A DNA stretch of 64,000 nt, from contig LWTM01000067.1 in the NCBI GenBank assembly GCA_002101205.1, positions 1 through 64,000 of the forward strand. The letters run 5' to 3'. This DNA is from Cycloclasticus sp. symbiont of Poecilosclerida sp. N. GTDB taxonomy: Bacteria; Pseudomonadota; Gammaproteobacteria; Methylococcales; Cycloclasticaceae. The position numbers and the translations under genes were made by a program. A model generated the notes under the pieces. The model saw only the letters and a program-made list of their open reading frames with translations. It made no database searches and was not told the DNA's origin. The first letter of the stretch is position 1. Every line of letters begins with the position of its first letter. Below, in pieces: positions 25,576 to 33,766 of this stretch.

Positions 25576-25830
25576 ATGAGTGGAATTGCTAGAGCAAGAA
25601 TGGACGATAATCTGAAGAATGAAGCTGAATCAATACTCAGTTCCATTGGTATAACGCCATCTGAAGCAATCAGAATGCTTTATAAGCAAATAGTTAACCG
25701 GCATGAGTTTCCATTGGAGTTACGTACTCCTAATGCTGCAACATTAGCGGCCTTTTCCGAAGTGGATAATGATATAGGGGAACTTGAGACCTTTGCTTCA
25801 TTTGACGAGTTATTAGATGCGGACGATTAA
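25576..25830 (+). CDS. DinJ/RelB-type antitoxin (intact copy)
   Basis: 84 residues: MSGIARARMDDNLKNEAESI, then GITPSEAIRMLYKQIVNRHE, with the ribbon-helix-helix N-terminus. AAGG lies before ATG. Overlaps the toxin gene by 14 bases. A 5' and 3' truncated near-copy of the pair is at 14787-15084. Confidence 0.9.
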   Translation: MSGIARARMDDNLKNEAESILSSIGITPSEAIRMLYKQIVNRHEFPLELRTPNAATLAAFSEVDNDIGELETFASFDELLDADD

Positions 25831-26098
25831 GCCATCAAATCAATTTGAAAAAGACCTTAAGCAGGTAAAAAAGAACTCAGTACGTAGCAAAGGTTTGGAT
25901 ATCCTCAGGAAAGAGATTATTCCAGCACTCTTGGAAAATGACACCTTAGACCGTAAGTTTCATGACCACAAGTTAAGTAGTGAGAGGCCTCCTAAGCGTG
26001 ATTACCACGTATTAAATGACTTGGTATTACTTTATTACGTGACGGATGAGCATTTGTTGCTATATCGGCTCGGAACGCATTCACAGTTATTTAGTTGA
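25817..26098 (+). CDS. YafQ-type mRNA endonuclease toxin
   Basis: 93 residues; RelE superfamily. The histidines and acid of YafQ toxins are visible: KFHDHKLSSE, KRDYHVLNDLVLLYY and the terminal RLGTHSQLF. Ribosome-dependent mRNA cleavage is inferred from the family. Full length, so probably active, next to its antitoxin. Confidence 0.9.
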   Translation: MRTIKPSNQFEKDLKQVKKNSVRSKGLDILRKEIIPALLENDTLDRKFHDHKLSSERPPKRDYHVLNDLVLLYYVTDEHLLLYRLGTHSQLFS

Positions 26099-26228
26099 GA
26101 ATGCTGATTTCTTTAATGAAATTCGGGGCAAATATTATGTGCCCAATAATGTGCTACACCTAGATGCTTATTGCTTTTTATAGGGTTTTGTGGGACGTGT
26201 ATATCTTGGTATAGGACACCGACTTAGG

Positions 26229-26627
26229 TTAGGGTGAGCTGTCCGTTTGATCGGAGGAAGGGCATACCCAGTTATCCGCTTTATGTTCAGCAACAACGGT
26301 TGTATAAACACCTCCACGAACATTAAATTCAGCCGATAGGCGCATAAAACGAGGTTCACAAGCGCTAACAAGGTCATCGAGTATTGAATTTGTCACGGCC
26401 TCATGGAATGCACCTTTATCGCGGTAAGACCACACATATAGCTTGAACGATTTAAGCTCAATACAGCTTTCGTTAGGCACATATTCAAGTGTGAGTGTGG
26501 CGAAGTCAGGCTGACCTGTCTTGGGGCATAAGCACGTAAACTCAGGCGTATTAATACGAATGGTGTAGTCGCGCTCTATGTTTGGGTTTGGGAAGGTCTC
26601 TAAACTTGTGTTTGGTTGAGTGCTCAT
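26229..26627 (-). CDS. queF: NADPH-dependent 7-cyano-7-deazaguanine reductase QueF
   Basis: 132 residues, the short (unimodular) QueF form. Reduces preQ0 to preQ1. The nucleophile Cys is in [12 protein letters not shown]; the [20 protein letters not shown] motif is the QueF fingerprint; [13 protein letters not shown] is near the end. Works after QueC (12547). Flanked on both sides by IS3 debris, so the surroundings were rearranged while the gene stayed intact. Confidence 0.94.
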   Translation of the reverse strand: MSTQPNTSLETFPNPNIERDYTIRINTPEFTCLCPKTGQPDFATLTLEYVPNESCIELKSFKLYVWSYRDKGAFHEAVTNSILDDLVSACEPRFMRLSAEFNVRGGVYTTVVAEHKADNWVCPSSDQTDSSP

Positions 26628-26686
26628 GAATGTTTTTGTTAAGTGAAGTTGGCTATTTTACAACGAATTGAGATGTCACCACTTTC

Positions 26687-27506
26687 TTAGACAATTTCTA
26701 AATTCTCAAAATACTGCTTTTCATACTTCATCGGTGACAGCTCGCTATTATTACCATGATGTCGTTTAGGGTTGTAGAAAAACTCAATATAATCGAATAT
26801 TTCAGCTCGAACTTCTACTCGTGATTTAAATATTCGTCGTTTTATACGCCCCATTTTTAATAATAAAGAAGCTTTCAGCAACGGTATTGGCATGACAGTT
26901 GCCCCGGCAACTCAGACGGGTCTCAAGGTTGTTTTCACGTAAGAACTGTCGCTAACCGCGGCAGGTGTATTGAATATCTTGATCTGAATGAACAAGCACC
27001 TTCTGCTTAGGCTTCCTTCGCCATATTGCCATTAATAGCGCATCAATCACTCAGTCAGCTTTTAGGTCGGTTTTCATACTCCAGCTAACGACTTGCCGTG
27101 AAAACAAATCAATCACAACGCTCAGGTACAACTAGCCTTCATGAGTTCGTATGTACGTGAAATCAGTGACCCAGCCTTTGTTTAGGCGGTCATATTCAAA
27201 CGGCCTTTCTAATGTGTTGGGCGCAACATGGTTAATTTGGCCCCCTTTAGAGCTTCTGTGCCGCTTATAACCACGCATTGAACTTAGGTCAGCGCTGCGC
27301 ATGATGCGATAAACGCGATTTTGGCCACAGCTCTGTCCATCTTTTGTCGCAGTATTAGACTTTAGCCGCGCAAGGTGAAGGCCCTCGCACACTAAGGCTT
27401 TCCATAATTTACGCTTACCCCAAAGTGGAAAACGTTTTCTCAAATGCAAAACAGATTGTGATTGCCGGCGTATCCACTCCAGTTTCGCTGATGCTGAGGC
27501 CAACAA
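26687..27506 (-). pseudogene. IS3-family orfB remnant
   Basis: Minus-strand pieces in order: LEWIRRQSQSVLHLRKRFPL..GKRKLW, NRVYRIMRSADLSSMRGYKR, WVTDFTYIRTHEG (first catalytic Asp), LYLSVVIDLFSRQVVSWSMK, and the terminal FDYIEFFYNPKRHHGNNSEL..SPMKYE. Several stops and shifts break it. Orientation is opposite to the orfA remnant at 25220, so they come from different copies. Confidence 0.85.
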
Positions 27507-28165
27507 CTTTTTTATTCTAATCCTTGCCGGCCACGCTGTTTATATCGTTTAAGCTTCCCTCATGATATTTAGACTTAGACCCGTCTTTCGCTTTTAGGCA
27601 ATAGGCAACGTTAAGTCCTTGTGATGTCAGCGTGTCATATAATTCTAGCTTGTTTAGTTTATCAATCGCTAGGCTTGCGGCGCCGACTATTTTCCAACTA
27701 CGGTAGACGTTTTGCTAGCTTTTATCTGCATCGGCTAGACCTCTTTTATGTGCGATTGTGTTATCACAGAGACTACCTGTTTTTTATTCCTTGTGTCCTT
27801 GACGTGTTTGAGCCTGACCGGCACAACTGAAGTGTTCAAACGCATCGCTATTAGACGCGAATTTTACTTCAAAAATTTGCTCTGTATGGACCTTGTATTA
27901 CGATATAATTAAATGACCTACATAATGACTCTTTCACCTCCAAAATCGCTAAGACCCTTGCCATTAAAGGTTTCTTATGCACACCGTCATAGCAACTAAA
28001 TTTGCTACAACCAGATTTGTTGAGGCGCACTCACTATAAAACAACAGCAATCCGTAACCCTTTGTTTTATATGGATAATTATAAACTGCTTCATTTTGTT
28101 ACAATTTAAGGTAAAGCCTTTTCAAACGGGCGATTGAAGCCCTTATCAATAGACAATCCACACAT
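27507..28165. other. Gene-poor stretch upstream of priA
   Basis: About 660 bases with only short, unconvincing frames (e.g. 27621-27830, 69 codons, no RBS). Probably decayed mobile DNA at the left and priA upstream sequence at the right. No RNA gene recognised. Confidence 0.5.
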
Positions 28166-28188
28166 TTATCCACAGAAAATGTGGATAA
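28166..28188. promoter_or_regulatory. Two facing DnaA boxes
   Basis: TTATCCACA (28166-28174) and its exact complement TGTGGATAA (28180-28188) separated by GAAAA, in an AT-rich stretch 97 bases before priA. Both match the strong DnaA-box consensus. Confidence 0.65.
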
Positions 28189-28284
28189 GAATAAAACGTG
28201 TTTTAACTCATTAACTTAGCGTTTTTTTGTAGATTTTTTCAACGTTTTCAGGCTAACTAAAGGAAAACAAATATTGCACAAAAG

Positions 28285-30564
28285 ATGTCACGATTTTACT
28301 TAAATATCGCTGTTGACACGCCGTTACATATCGTGTTCGATTACTTGCCTCTGGCTCAATCAGAGCCTTCTGATTATGCACCTGGACAGCGCGTTATTGT
28401 CCCTTTTGGTCGGCAACAAAAAACAGGCGTAATTTTAGGCCTTTCATCCGAAACCAGTTTAAGCAAAAAACAACTCAAGCCAATTGCTCAACACTTAGAT
28501 AAGGACCCTTTGCTTTGTGAGCAAGACATTACTTTATATAAATGGGCCTCCGATTATTATCATCACCCCATCGGCGAAGTGTTTTCTCAAGTGCTACCCA
28601 AACAAGTCCGCGCAGGGAAGCCGCTTTGTATTGAAATGCAAAAGCTGTATGCAGTTTCCGCTGTGGGTCATGAAGTTGAAGAGTCATCTTTAAAACGCTC
28701 TCCAAGACAATTAGCGCTACTACAGCTTATCAAGAGCGCCGATAAACCAACAGACAAAAGTCTTTTTGATCACCTTGAGTGGGATTGGCGTGGGCCCTTA
28801 AAAAAGCTAACCGAAAAAGCTTGGGTTACTGTATCGCAAGAGCAGGCTTTGCCTTGCCATAAGGCCTCAGCGCCCAACTTTCAACCAAACCCCGAACAAC
28901 AAGCCGCTATTGATGCGATCATTCAATCACAAGGCTCCTTTCAAACATTTTTATTAGACGGTATTACTGGCAGTGGTAAAACCGAGGTCTATTTACAACT
29001 TATTCAACGCCTCATTGCAGAAGGGAAGCAGGTATTAATTTTATTACCCGAAATAACCCTAACACCCCAGTTAGCAAATCGATTTAAACAACGCCTTGCT
29101 GCGCAGATGGTTATTTCTCATTCAAAATTAAATGATTCGCGGCGTGCCCAAGCATGGTTACGACTAAAAGAAGGTTTTGCAAACATTCTGCTCGGCACAC
29201 GATCGGCTGTATTTACGCCCATGAAAAACCCGGGGATGATTATTTTAGATGAAGAGCACGACACTTCATTTAAACAACAACAGGGGTTTCGTTACTCGGC
29301 GAGAGACGTAGCCATTATGCGGGCGCGCAACTACAAAATCCCTATCGTCTTAGGCACAGCCACACCTTCACTCGAAAGCCTTCACAACGTTCAGCAGGGG
29401 CGCTTTACACACCTCGTTTTGCCTAAGCGTACAGCAGGCGCAGTGCAGCCAAGCATCAAGCTGATTGATTGTAAAAACCAACGGCTAGATAACCATCTAA
29501 GCGACAACCTCATTAAAGCCATCACGAAAACACTCGGCAGGGGAGAACAAGTGATTCTTTTCGTCAACCGTCGCGGCTTTGCTCCTGTGCTGATGTGCCA
29601 TAGTTGTGGCTGGGTATGCCAATGCTTGCGCTGTGATTCGCGCATGGTGATTCATAAAAACACCTACTTACATTCACCTAGCACAAGTTTAACTCGCGGG
29701 CACTACGGATCGAAACAGAAGGCTAGCACTTCGGTTGCGTCTGGTTTACTACGCTGCCATCATTGTGGCGCTGAACGCCGAGTTCCAGCGAACTGCCCTG
29801 ATTGCCAACAAGCCGAATTATTTCCACTAGGCATAGGAACCGAGCGCATTGAAGAAACATTAAGCGCACATTTCCCCAATATTCCCATTACACGAATAGA
29901 CCGTGATAGCACGCAACGCAAAGATGCTATGCAAGCGGTCATAGATAAAGTACACGAAGGCGGTGCACAAATTCTGGTAGGCACACAAATGCTCGCGAAG
30001 GGGCATCACTTCCCCAATGTCACGCTGGTTGGCATGGTCGATATTGATGCAGGGCTATTTAGCTGTGACTTTAGAGCCAGCGAGCGTACGTCACAATTAA
30101 TTACCCAAGTGGCGGGCAGGGCGGGACGCGAGAAAAAAAAAGGTCTCGTCTTAATCCAAACCCACCATCCACAACACCCTTTGCTAACCACCTTAATCAG
30201 TCATGGTTACGAGAGTTTTGCGAAAGACGCACTAAAAGAACGCGAGCAGGCACAATTGCCGCCATATCACTATCACGCTTTATTACGCGTCAACGCGATG
30301 GATGAGCAAGCCGTGCTTTCGTTTTTAAATAAAGTTAAACAACTTATTTCGACCATAGACACACGCCAAGTAAACATATTGGGGCCCGTTCCTGCACCGA
30401 TGCTAAAAAGAGCCGGTAGGTTTCGTTATCAATTGCTCATAGAAGCGTCGCAACGCAAAACGCGGCATCACTTCTTAAAAACACTCTTACCTGCCGTTGA
30501 GAAACTCAAGCTAGCTCGCAAAACACGCTGGTCTATAGACATCGATCCGGTCGACCTTTATTAG
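28285..30564 (+). CDS. priA: Primosomal helicase PriA
   Basis: 759 residues. Restarts stalled forks by loading the replisome. N-terminal 3'-DNA-binding domain, then helicase motifs LLDGITGSGKTEVYLQLI (Walker A), ILDEEHD, LGTATPSLES, and LVGTQMLAKGHHFP with VTQVAGRAGRE-like motif VI. The zinc-binding cysteines CHSCGWVCQCLRC and CHHCGAERRVPANCPDC are all present. About 30 residues longer than E. coli PriA, with an insertion near HSPSTSLTRGHYGSKQKAS between the cysteine pairs. The stop codon abuts a repeat. Confidence 0.96.
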   Translation: MSRFYLNIAVDTPLHIVFDYLPLAQSEPSDYAPGQRVIVPFGRQQKTGVILGLSSETSLSKKQLKPIAQHLDKDPLLCEQDITLYKWASDYYHHPIGEVFSQVLPKQVRAGKPLCIEMQKLYAVSAVGHEVEESSLKRSPRQLALLQLIKSADKPTDKSLFDHLEWDWRGPLKKLTEKAWVTVSQEQALPCHKASAPNFQPNPEQQAAIDAIIQSQGSFQTFLLDGITGSGKTEVYLQLIQRLIAEGKQVLILLPEITLTPQLANRFKQRLAAQMVISHSKLNDSRRAQAWLRLKEGFANILLGTRSAVFTPMKNPGMIILDEEHDTSFKQQQGFRYSARDVAIMRARNYKIPIVLGTATPSLESLHNVQQGRFTHLVLPKRTAGAVQPSIKLIDCKNQRLDNHLSDNLIKAITKTLGRGEQVILFVNRRGFAPVLMCHSCGWVCQCLRCDSRMVIHKNTYLHSPSTSLTRGHYGSKQKASTSVASGLLRCHHCGAERRVPANCPDCQQAELFPLGIGTERIEETLSAHFPNIPITRIDRDSTQRKDAMQAVIDKVHEGGAQILVGTQMLAKGHHFPNVTLVGMVDIDAGLFSCDFRASERTSQLITQVAGRAGREKKKGLVLIQTHHPQHPLLTTLISHGYESFAKDALKEREQAQLPPYHYHALLRVNAMDEQAVLSFLNKVKQLISTIDTRQVNILGPVPAPMLKRAGRFRYQLLIEASQRKTRHHFLKTLLPAVEKLKLARKTRWSIDIDPVDLY

Positions 30565-30570
30565 CCCCCA

Positions 30571-30665
30571 ACCCCCAGATAGAGACCTCTAAAACGAAGA
30601 AAGCCTTGGCTGTATAATGGTTAGCAACAAAACCCTCTATCACCCATTAGTTGCAACAACTCAAG
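30571..30665. repeat. Solo IS4-type terminal repeat after priA
   Basis: About 95 bases closely matching 44801-44895 in the same orientation, with the core GGCTGTATAATGGTTAGCAA identical. At 44.8 kb the repeat borders a broken IS4-like transposase; here no transposase is present. Both copies start within about 7 bases after a stop codon. Confidence 0.75.
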
Positions 30666-30829
30666 GCTTACGACTATCCTATCTTACTAAACTCGATACG
30701 ACGAACGGTCTTGTTATCGGGCTTGTCTTCTTAATAAAGAACAAAGCCATCACTCCATCGAGCTGTAACATAAGACCTTGTGTGCTGCTAAAGGTGGGTC
30801 TCAGTTTACCCGTTTTAGTTGGTTTTCTA

Positions 30830-30886
30830 ATCATACAAAGCATTCCAGCCCACCGCTAACGCGGCCGCCGAATTCTGGTGTTATGC
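30830..30886 (+). other. attC-like site, degenerate
   Basis: CATACAAAGCATTCCAGCC at the left, CGCGGCCGCCGAATTCTGG in the middle, GTGTTATGC at the right end. It lines up with 59580-59636 (CATTC, GCTGAATTCTAGCGTTATG), but its outer core is TCATAC rather than YYTAAC. A 46-codon frame starts 31 bases later. Confidence 0.5.
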
Positions 30887-30916
30887 TGAATTAAATTAAA
30901 CCAGGGCGCTAAAATA

Positions 30917-31057
30917 ATGAAATACAGGGATACAGATTATTTTAAAAATGAAGCTTTAAAAAACGAAGTTTTAAGAAATGAAGTTTTAAGAAAACGAAAT
31001 TATCTCGAAAAATACGGGTGTCTTGATATTATCAACAATCCTTTAAAGATTGAATAA
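30917..31057 (+). CDS. Small hypothetical ORF (46 aa)
   Basis: MKYRDTDYFKNEALKNEVLR then NEVLRKRNYLEKYG. It contains a short internal repeat (NEALKNEVLRNEVLR), is strongly helical and charged, and has no known family. It follows the attC-like site where a cassette gene would start. May be a fragment. Confidence 0.35.
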   Translation: MKYRDTDYFKNEALKNEVLRNEVLRKRNYLEKYGCLDIINNPLKIE

Positions 31058-31103
31058 CAAGGCAGTGTTGTTTCTAACCATGGTATTAAAACTGAATTAA
31101 GCG

Positions 31104-31262
31104 GAAGTCTTTTCTTCTGTTTCAATGAAACTTATGCTGGCGTGTGCAAGGATAGCTATTAGCCGTCTCACGCAGGCAATAAGGGCTACTTTTTTAGGTT
31201 TCCTTGCTACACTAACCTTAGTAAGATGAGCGTCCTCAAAGAACGCCTAACGCGTGACCCAT
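31104..31262 (-). pseudogene. IS110-family transposase 3' remnant
   Basis: The minus-strand frame AFFEDAHLTKVSVARKPKKV then ALIACVRRLIAILAHA matches the conserved C-terminus of IS110-type transposases (LVxxGKPKKVALxACMRKLLxIL). Nothing else of the element remains; 31263-31355 holds no gene. Confidence 0.65.
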
Positions 31263-31355
31263 GATAATTCACCTGAACAGTCAGTTGCAATATCGCATGA
31301 CGTTAGATAATCCGGCGTTAAATTTTCTCTTGCTTCGTTGCTGAACTCTTTGCGG

Positions 31356-31706
31356 TTAATCAATAATCTTTTTCACATCGTCAAACTTGGCAGTAATGGC
31401 GTATACATTGGCGTAGCCCATTTCTTCGAGCCTTGCAGCGGCTAAAGAGGCACGACCTCCAGCTGCACAATGTGTGATGAGGGTGATGTTTTCGTTATCG
31501 CAATGACGTTCTATTTTCATTTCTAATAGGCCGCGTGGAATATTAACTGAGCAAGTGAGTTTTGACTCCAGCGCTTCGGCGGGCTCGCGTACATCAAGCA
31601 TAAGAGTATTGTGGTTATTTTCTAGCATTTCTTTCGCTTGCTCGGGGGTGATGCAGTTGATGTGCTGCTGGGCTTCTGCAATAAACGCACTGGCGGGCTT
31701 TATCAT
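31356..31706 (-). CDS. Rhodanese-like sulfurtransferase
   Basis: 116 residues. ITPEQAKEMLENNHNTLMLD, VREPAEALESK, VNIPRGLLEMKI and the active loop THCAAGGRASLAAARLEEMG with catalytic Cys. Single-domain cytoplasmic protein, RBS AAAGGAG just before ATG. Divergent from the phyH-like gene. Confidence 0.92.
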   Translation of the reverse strand: MIKPASAFIAEAQQHINCITPEQAKEMLENNHNTLMLDVREPAEALESKLTCSVNIPRGLLEMKIERHCDNENITLITHCAAGGRASLAAARLEEMGYANVYAITAKFDDVKKIID

Positions 31707-31819
31707 ATTGAACTCCTTTCTAAATTATTTAATCGCACATTTAGTGCGGCTTACACTGGCTGTACAAATGTCGTGCTGATTGAATTCTAACACCTGTGTC
31801 GTGCAGGTATAATGGCTAG

Positions 31820-32611
31820 ATGGAAAAGCTTAAACAGATGCCCCTAAAAGAGACGTTAACTGATATGCAGTATCAGCAGTTTTTACGTGATGGCTTTGTA
31901 AAGGTGGCTGGTTTGGCGCCTGTTGATTTGTGTGAACGAATGAAAGTATTGGTTGATGAATCAATCGAACCTGCACTGGGTCCTTTAGAGTACGAGGCGG
32001 AAGTGAATTACTTAGGTGCGCCGAGCCATAGAGACAGTGAGGGTGGTGAGACACCACGCAGATTATTAGGTGCGTATGCGCGAGATGAAATTTTTCGCAA
32101 GTGGGCCCGTACATTAGACGTGGTGAAAACGGTTAAACAATTACTAGGCGCGACAAAGCTATTGCTGACACAGAACCATCATAATTGCATCATGACTAAA
32201 TTGCCGAAATTCAGCAGTGAAACGGACTGGCACCAGGATATTCGTTATTGGAACTTTGACCGGCCAGAATTAATAAATGTGTGGCTGGCGCTAGGCTCTG
32301 AGGTTGTTGAAAATGGTGGAATGCGATTGATTCCCGGTTCACACGAAATGGCGTTTGACCGTGAGCAATTAAATGCGGACTTATTTCTTCGAAAAGACTT
32401 ACCCGAAAATCAAGTGTTAGTAGAAACGGCTGTTGACGTTCAAATGAAAGCAGGTGATGTGCTGTTTTTTCATTGTCGAACATTTCATGCGGCGGGCGCT
32501 AATAAAACGAATAAGGCGAAATATTCAGTCGTGTTCAGTTACTATGCGGCGGATAACGCACCGATTGTGGGAACGCGTTCAGCACGTTTAGATGCTGTTT
32601 CTATTGATTAG
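31820..32611 (+). CDS. Phytanoyl-CoA dioxygenase (PhyH) family protein
   Basis: 263 residues. Fe(II)/2-oxoglutarate oxygenase fold: metal ligands in TDWHQDIRYW (His, Asp) and the distal His in FFHCRTFHAAGANKT, with Lys/Arg downstream for 2-oxoglutarate. Substrate unknown; family members hydroxylate lipids, small acids or secondary metabolites. Convergent with ubiX, 3' ends overlapping by 11 bases. Confidence 0.88.
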   Translation: MEKLKQMPLKETLTDMQYQQFLRDGFVKVAGLAPVDLCERMKVLVDESIEPALGPLEYEAEVNYLGAPSHRDSEGGETPRRLLGAYARDEIFRKWARTLDVVKTVKQLLGATKLLLTQNHHNCIMTKLPKFSSETDWHQDIRYWNFDRPELINVWLALGSEVVENGGMRLIPGSHEMAFDREQLNADLFLRKDLPENQVLVETAVDVQMKAGDVLFFHCRTFHAAGANKTNKAKYSVVFSYYAADNAPIVGTRSARLDAVSID

Positions 32612-33191
32612 ATGGACCTTGAAGCCCCTGCCAGCGAATGGTGTCGGGGGTGCTAATACCGAGTGACTCTAGAACGCGAGCAATCGTGTGGTTGACAATG
32701 TCATCTATCGATTTTGGTGAAGTATAAAACGCAGGGACGGGCGGGGCGACAATGGCGCCCATTTCTGATAGCGTTGTCATATTGCGTAAATGAATCAGGT
32801 TAAAGGGCGATTCGCGCACCATGAGTAGTAAAGGCCGCCTTTCTTTTAGCATCACATCAGCGGCTCTTGAAACAAGGTTGTCTGCAATGCCGTTGGCAAT
32901 GGAGGCTAGTGTTTTCATCGAACACGGTGCGATAATCATACCGTGAGTGATAAATGATCCGCTCGATAGAGTTGCCCCGATATCTTTTGGGTGATGGACA
33001 ACATCGGCCAATGAGGTGACCGCGGTTTTATCCAGACCAAGCTCGTGTTGCGCGGTTAGCGCACCAGCTGCAGAAAGAATTAAGTGGCTTTCAATGTCGT
33101 CAATAGTTTGTAGAATTTCAAGCAAGCGCGTGCCATAAATAGCGCCAGTAGCCCCCGTGATGGCGATGATGATTTTCTTTTTCATAGTCAT
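32601..33191 (-). CDS. ubiX: Flavin prenyltransferase UbiX
   Basis: 196 residues from the ATG at 33191 (MTMKKKIIIAITGATG); ATG 33185 is also possible, and the longer frame to 33227 is not needed. Makes prenylated FMN for UbiD decarboxylases in ubiquinone synthesis or aromatic acid metabolism. Motifs: ITGATGAIYG, SGSFITHGMIIAPCSMKTLA, NLVSRAADVMLKERRPLLLM and RESPFNLIHLRNM. No ubiD in the window. Confidence 0.95.
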   Translation of the reverse strand: MTMKKKIIIAITGATGAIYGTRLLEILQTIDDIESHLILSAAGALTAQHELGLDKTAVTSLADVVHHPKDIGATLSSGSFITHGMIIAPCSMKTLASIANGIADNLVSRAADVMLKERRPLLLMVRESPFNLIHLRNMTTLSEMGAIVAPPVPAFYTSPKSIDDIVNHTIARVLESLGISTPDTIRWQGLQGPSNQ

Positions 33192-33298
33192 TATTGATGT
33201 TGATTGTAGATTGACAGTATCGCCCAATATAAAGCTAAATTGCTTTTATTTCCAACTTCTACGAAACTGGTGCACATTGGATATAAAGCGAGAGAAAA

Positions 33299-33532
33299 AT
33301 GGGTGAGCGGGCGATTAGTTTAGTAGAAAAGAAATCTATCATTACAGATTTTCTTCAGCAATGTAACGCGTATAGCGATGGTATGCTGGAAAAATATCAA
33401 GCTCAGTTAGAATACGAAAGTACAAAACAGTCGGCGTTACAAAAAATTCACGATTGGACTGTTTACCGAAAGTTTAACGAACACGCAATAAAAGAATTAG
33501 AAAGTGCTGAACTAGATGGTTGGTTTAAATAA
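33299..33532 (+). CDS. Small conserved hypothetical protein (77 aa)
   Basis: MGERAISLVEKKSIITDFLQ, helical, charged, no membrane segment; ends AELDGWFK. GAGAGAAAA precedes the ATG. Coding composition resembles the core genes. No family identified. Confidence 0.55.
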   Translation: MGERAISLVEKKSIITDFLQQCNAYSDGMLEKYQAQLEYESTKQSALQKIHDWTVYRKFNEHAIKELESAELDGWFK

Positions 33533-33556
33533 AGGGTTTTAACGCTAAGAAAAGCA

Positions 33557-33574
33557 GAGCCGGTAAATAATTCC
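33557..33574. repeat. IS256-type end, solo
   Basis: GAGCCGGTAAATAATTCC matches the left end of the broken IS256 element at 35968-35985 (one difference), in the same orientation. Confidence 0.55.
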
Positions 33575-33634
33575 TTAGATTCAATTCGCAAGTGCAATTT
33601 TTAGAATGGATTATGCAAAGGTTTCATAGAATGA

Positions 33635-33766
33635 GTAAATGAAATTCTTACTGTAAAAAAAGACGGCAAAGACGCCACCGCTTTAGACGCTAAAACAGAT
33701 AAAATGGTCTATCAACTCTACAACCTAAGCACCGCTGAAATAAAAATCATTGAGGATAAAAAATGA
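33635..33766 (+). pseudogene. Restriction-methyltransferase C-terminal remnant
   Basis: The frame VNEILTVKKDGKDATALDAK then TDKMVYQLYNLSTAEIKIIE ends in TGA at 33764-33766, overlapping the TPR gene start. The Q-x-D-x-LVYxLYGLTxEEIxIVE pattern is the terminal helix pair of Eco57I/type IIG-like methylase-restriction proteins. Only the tail remains. Confidence 0.5.

Noticed and set aside
27621-27830. 69-codon frame in the IS debris before priA
   Set aside because: Odd composition, no start signal and no homology I recognise.
28166-28188. Possible chromosomal origin (oriC)
   Set aside because: Only two DnaA boxes; no dnaA, dnaN, rpmH or gidA genes nearby.
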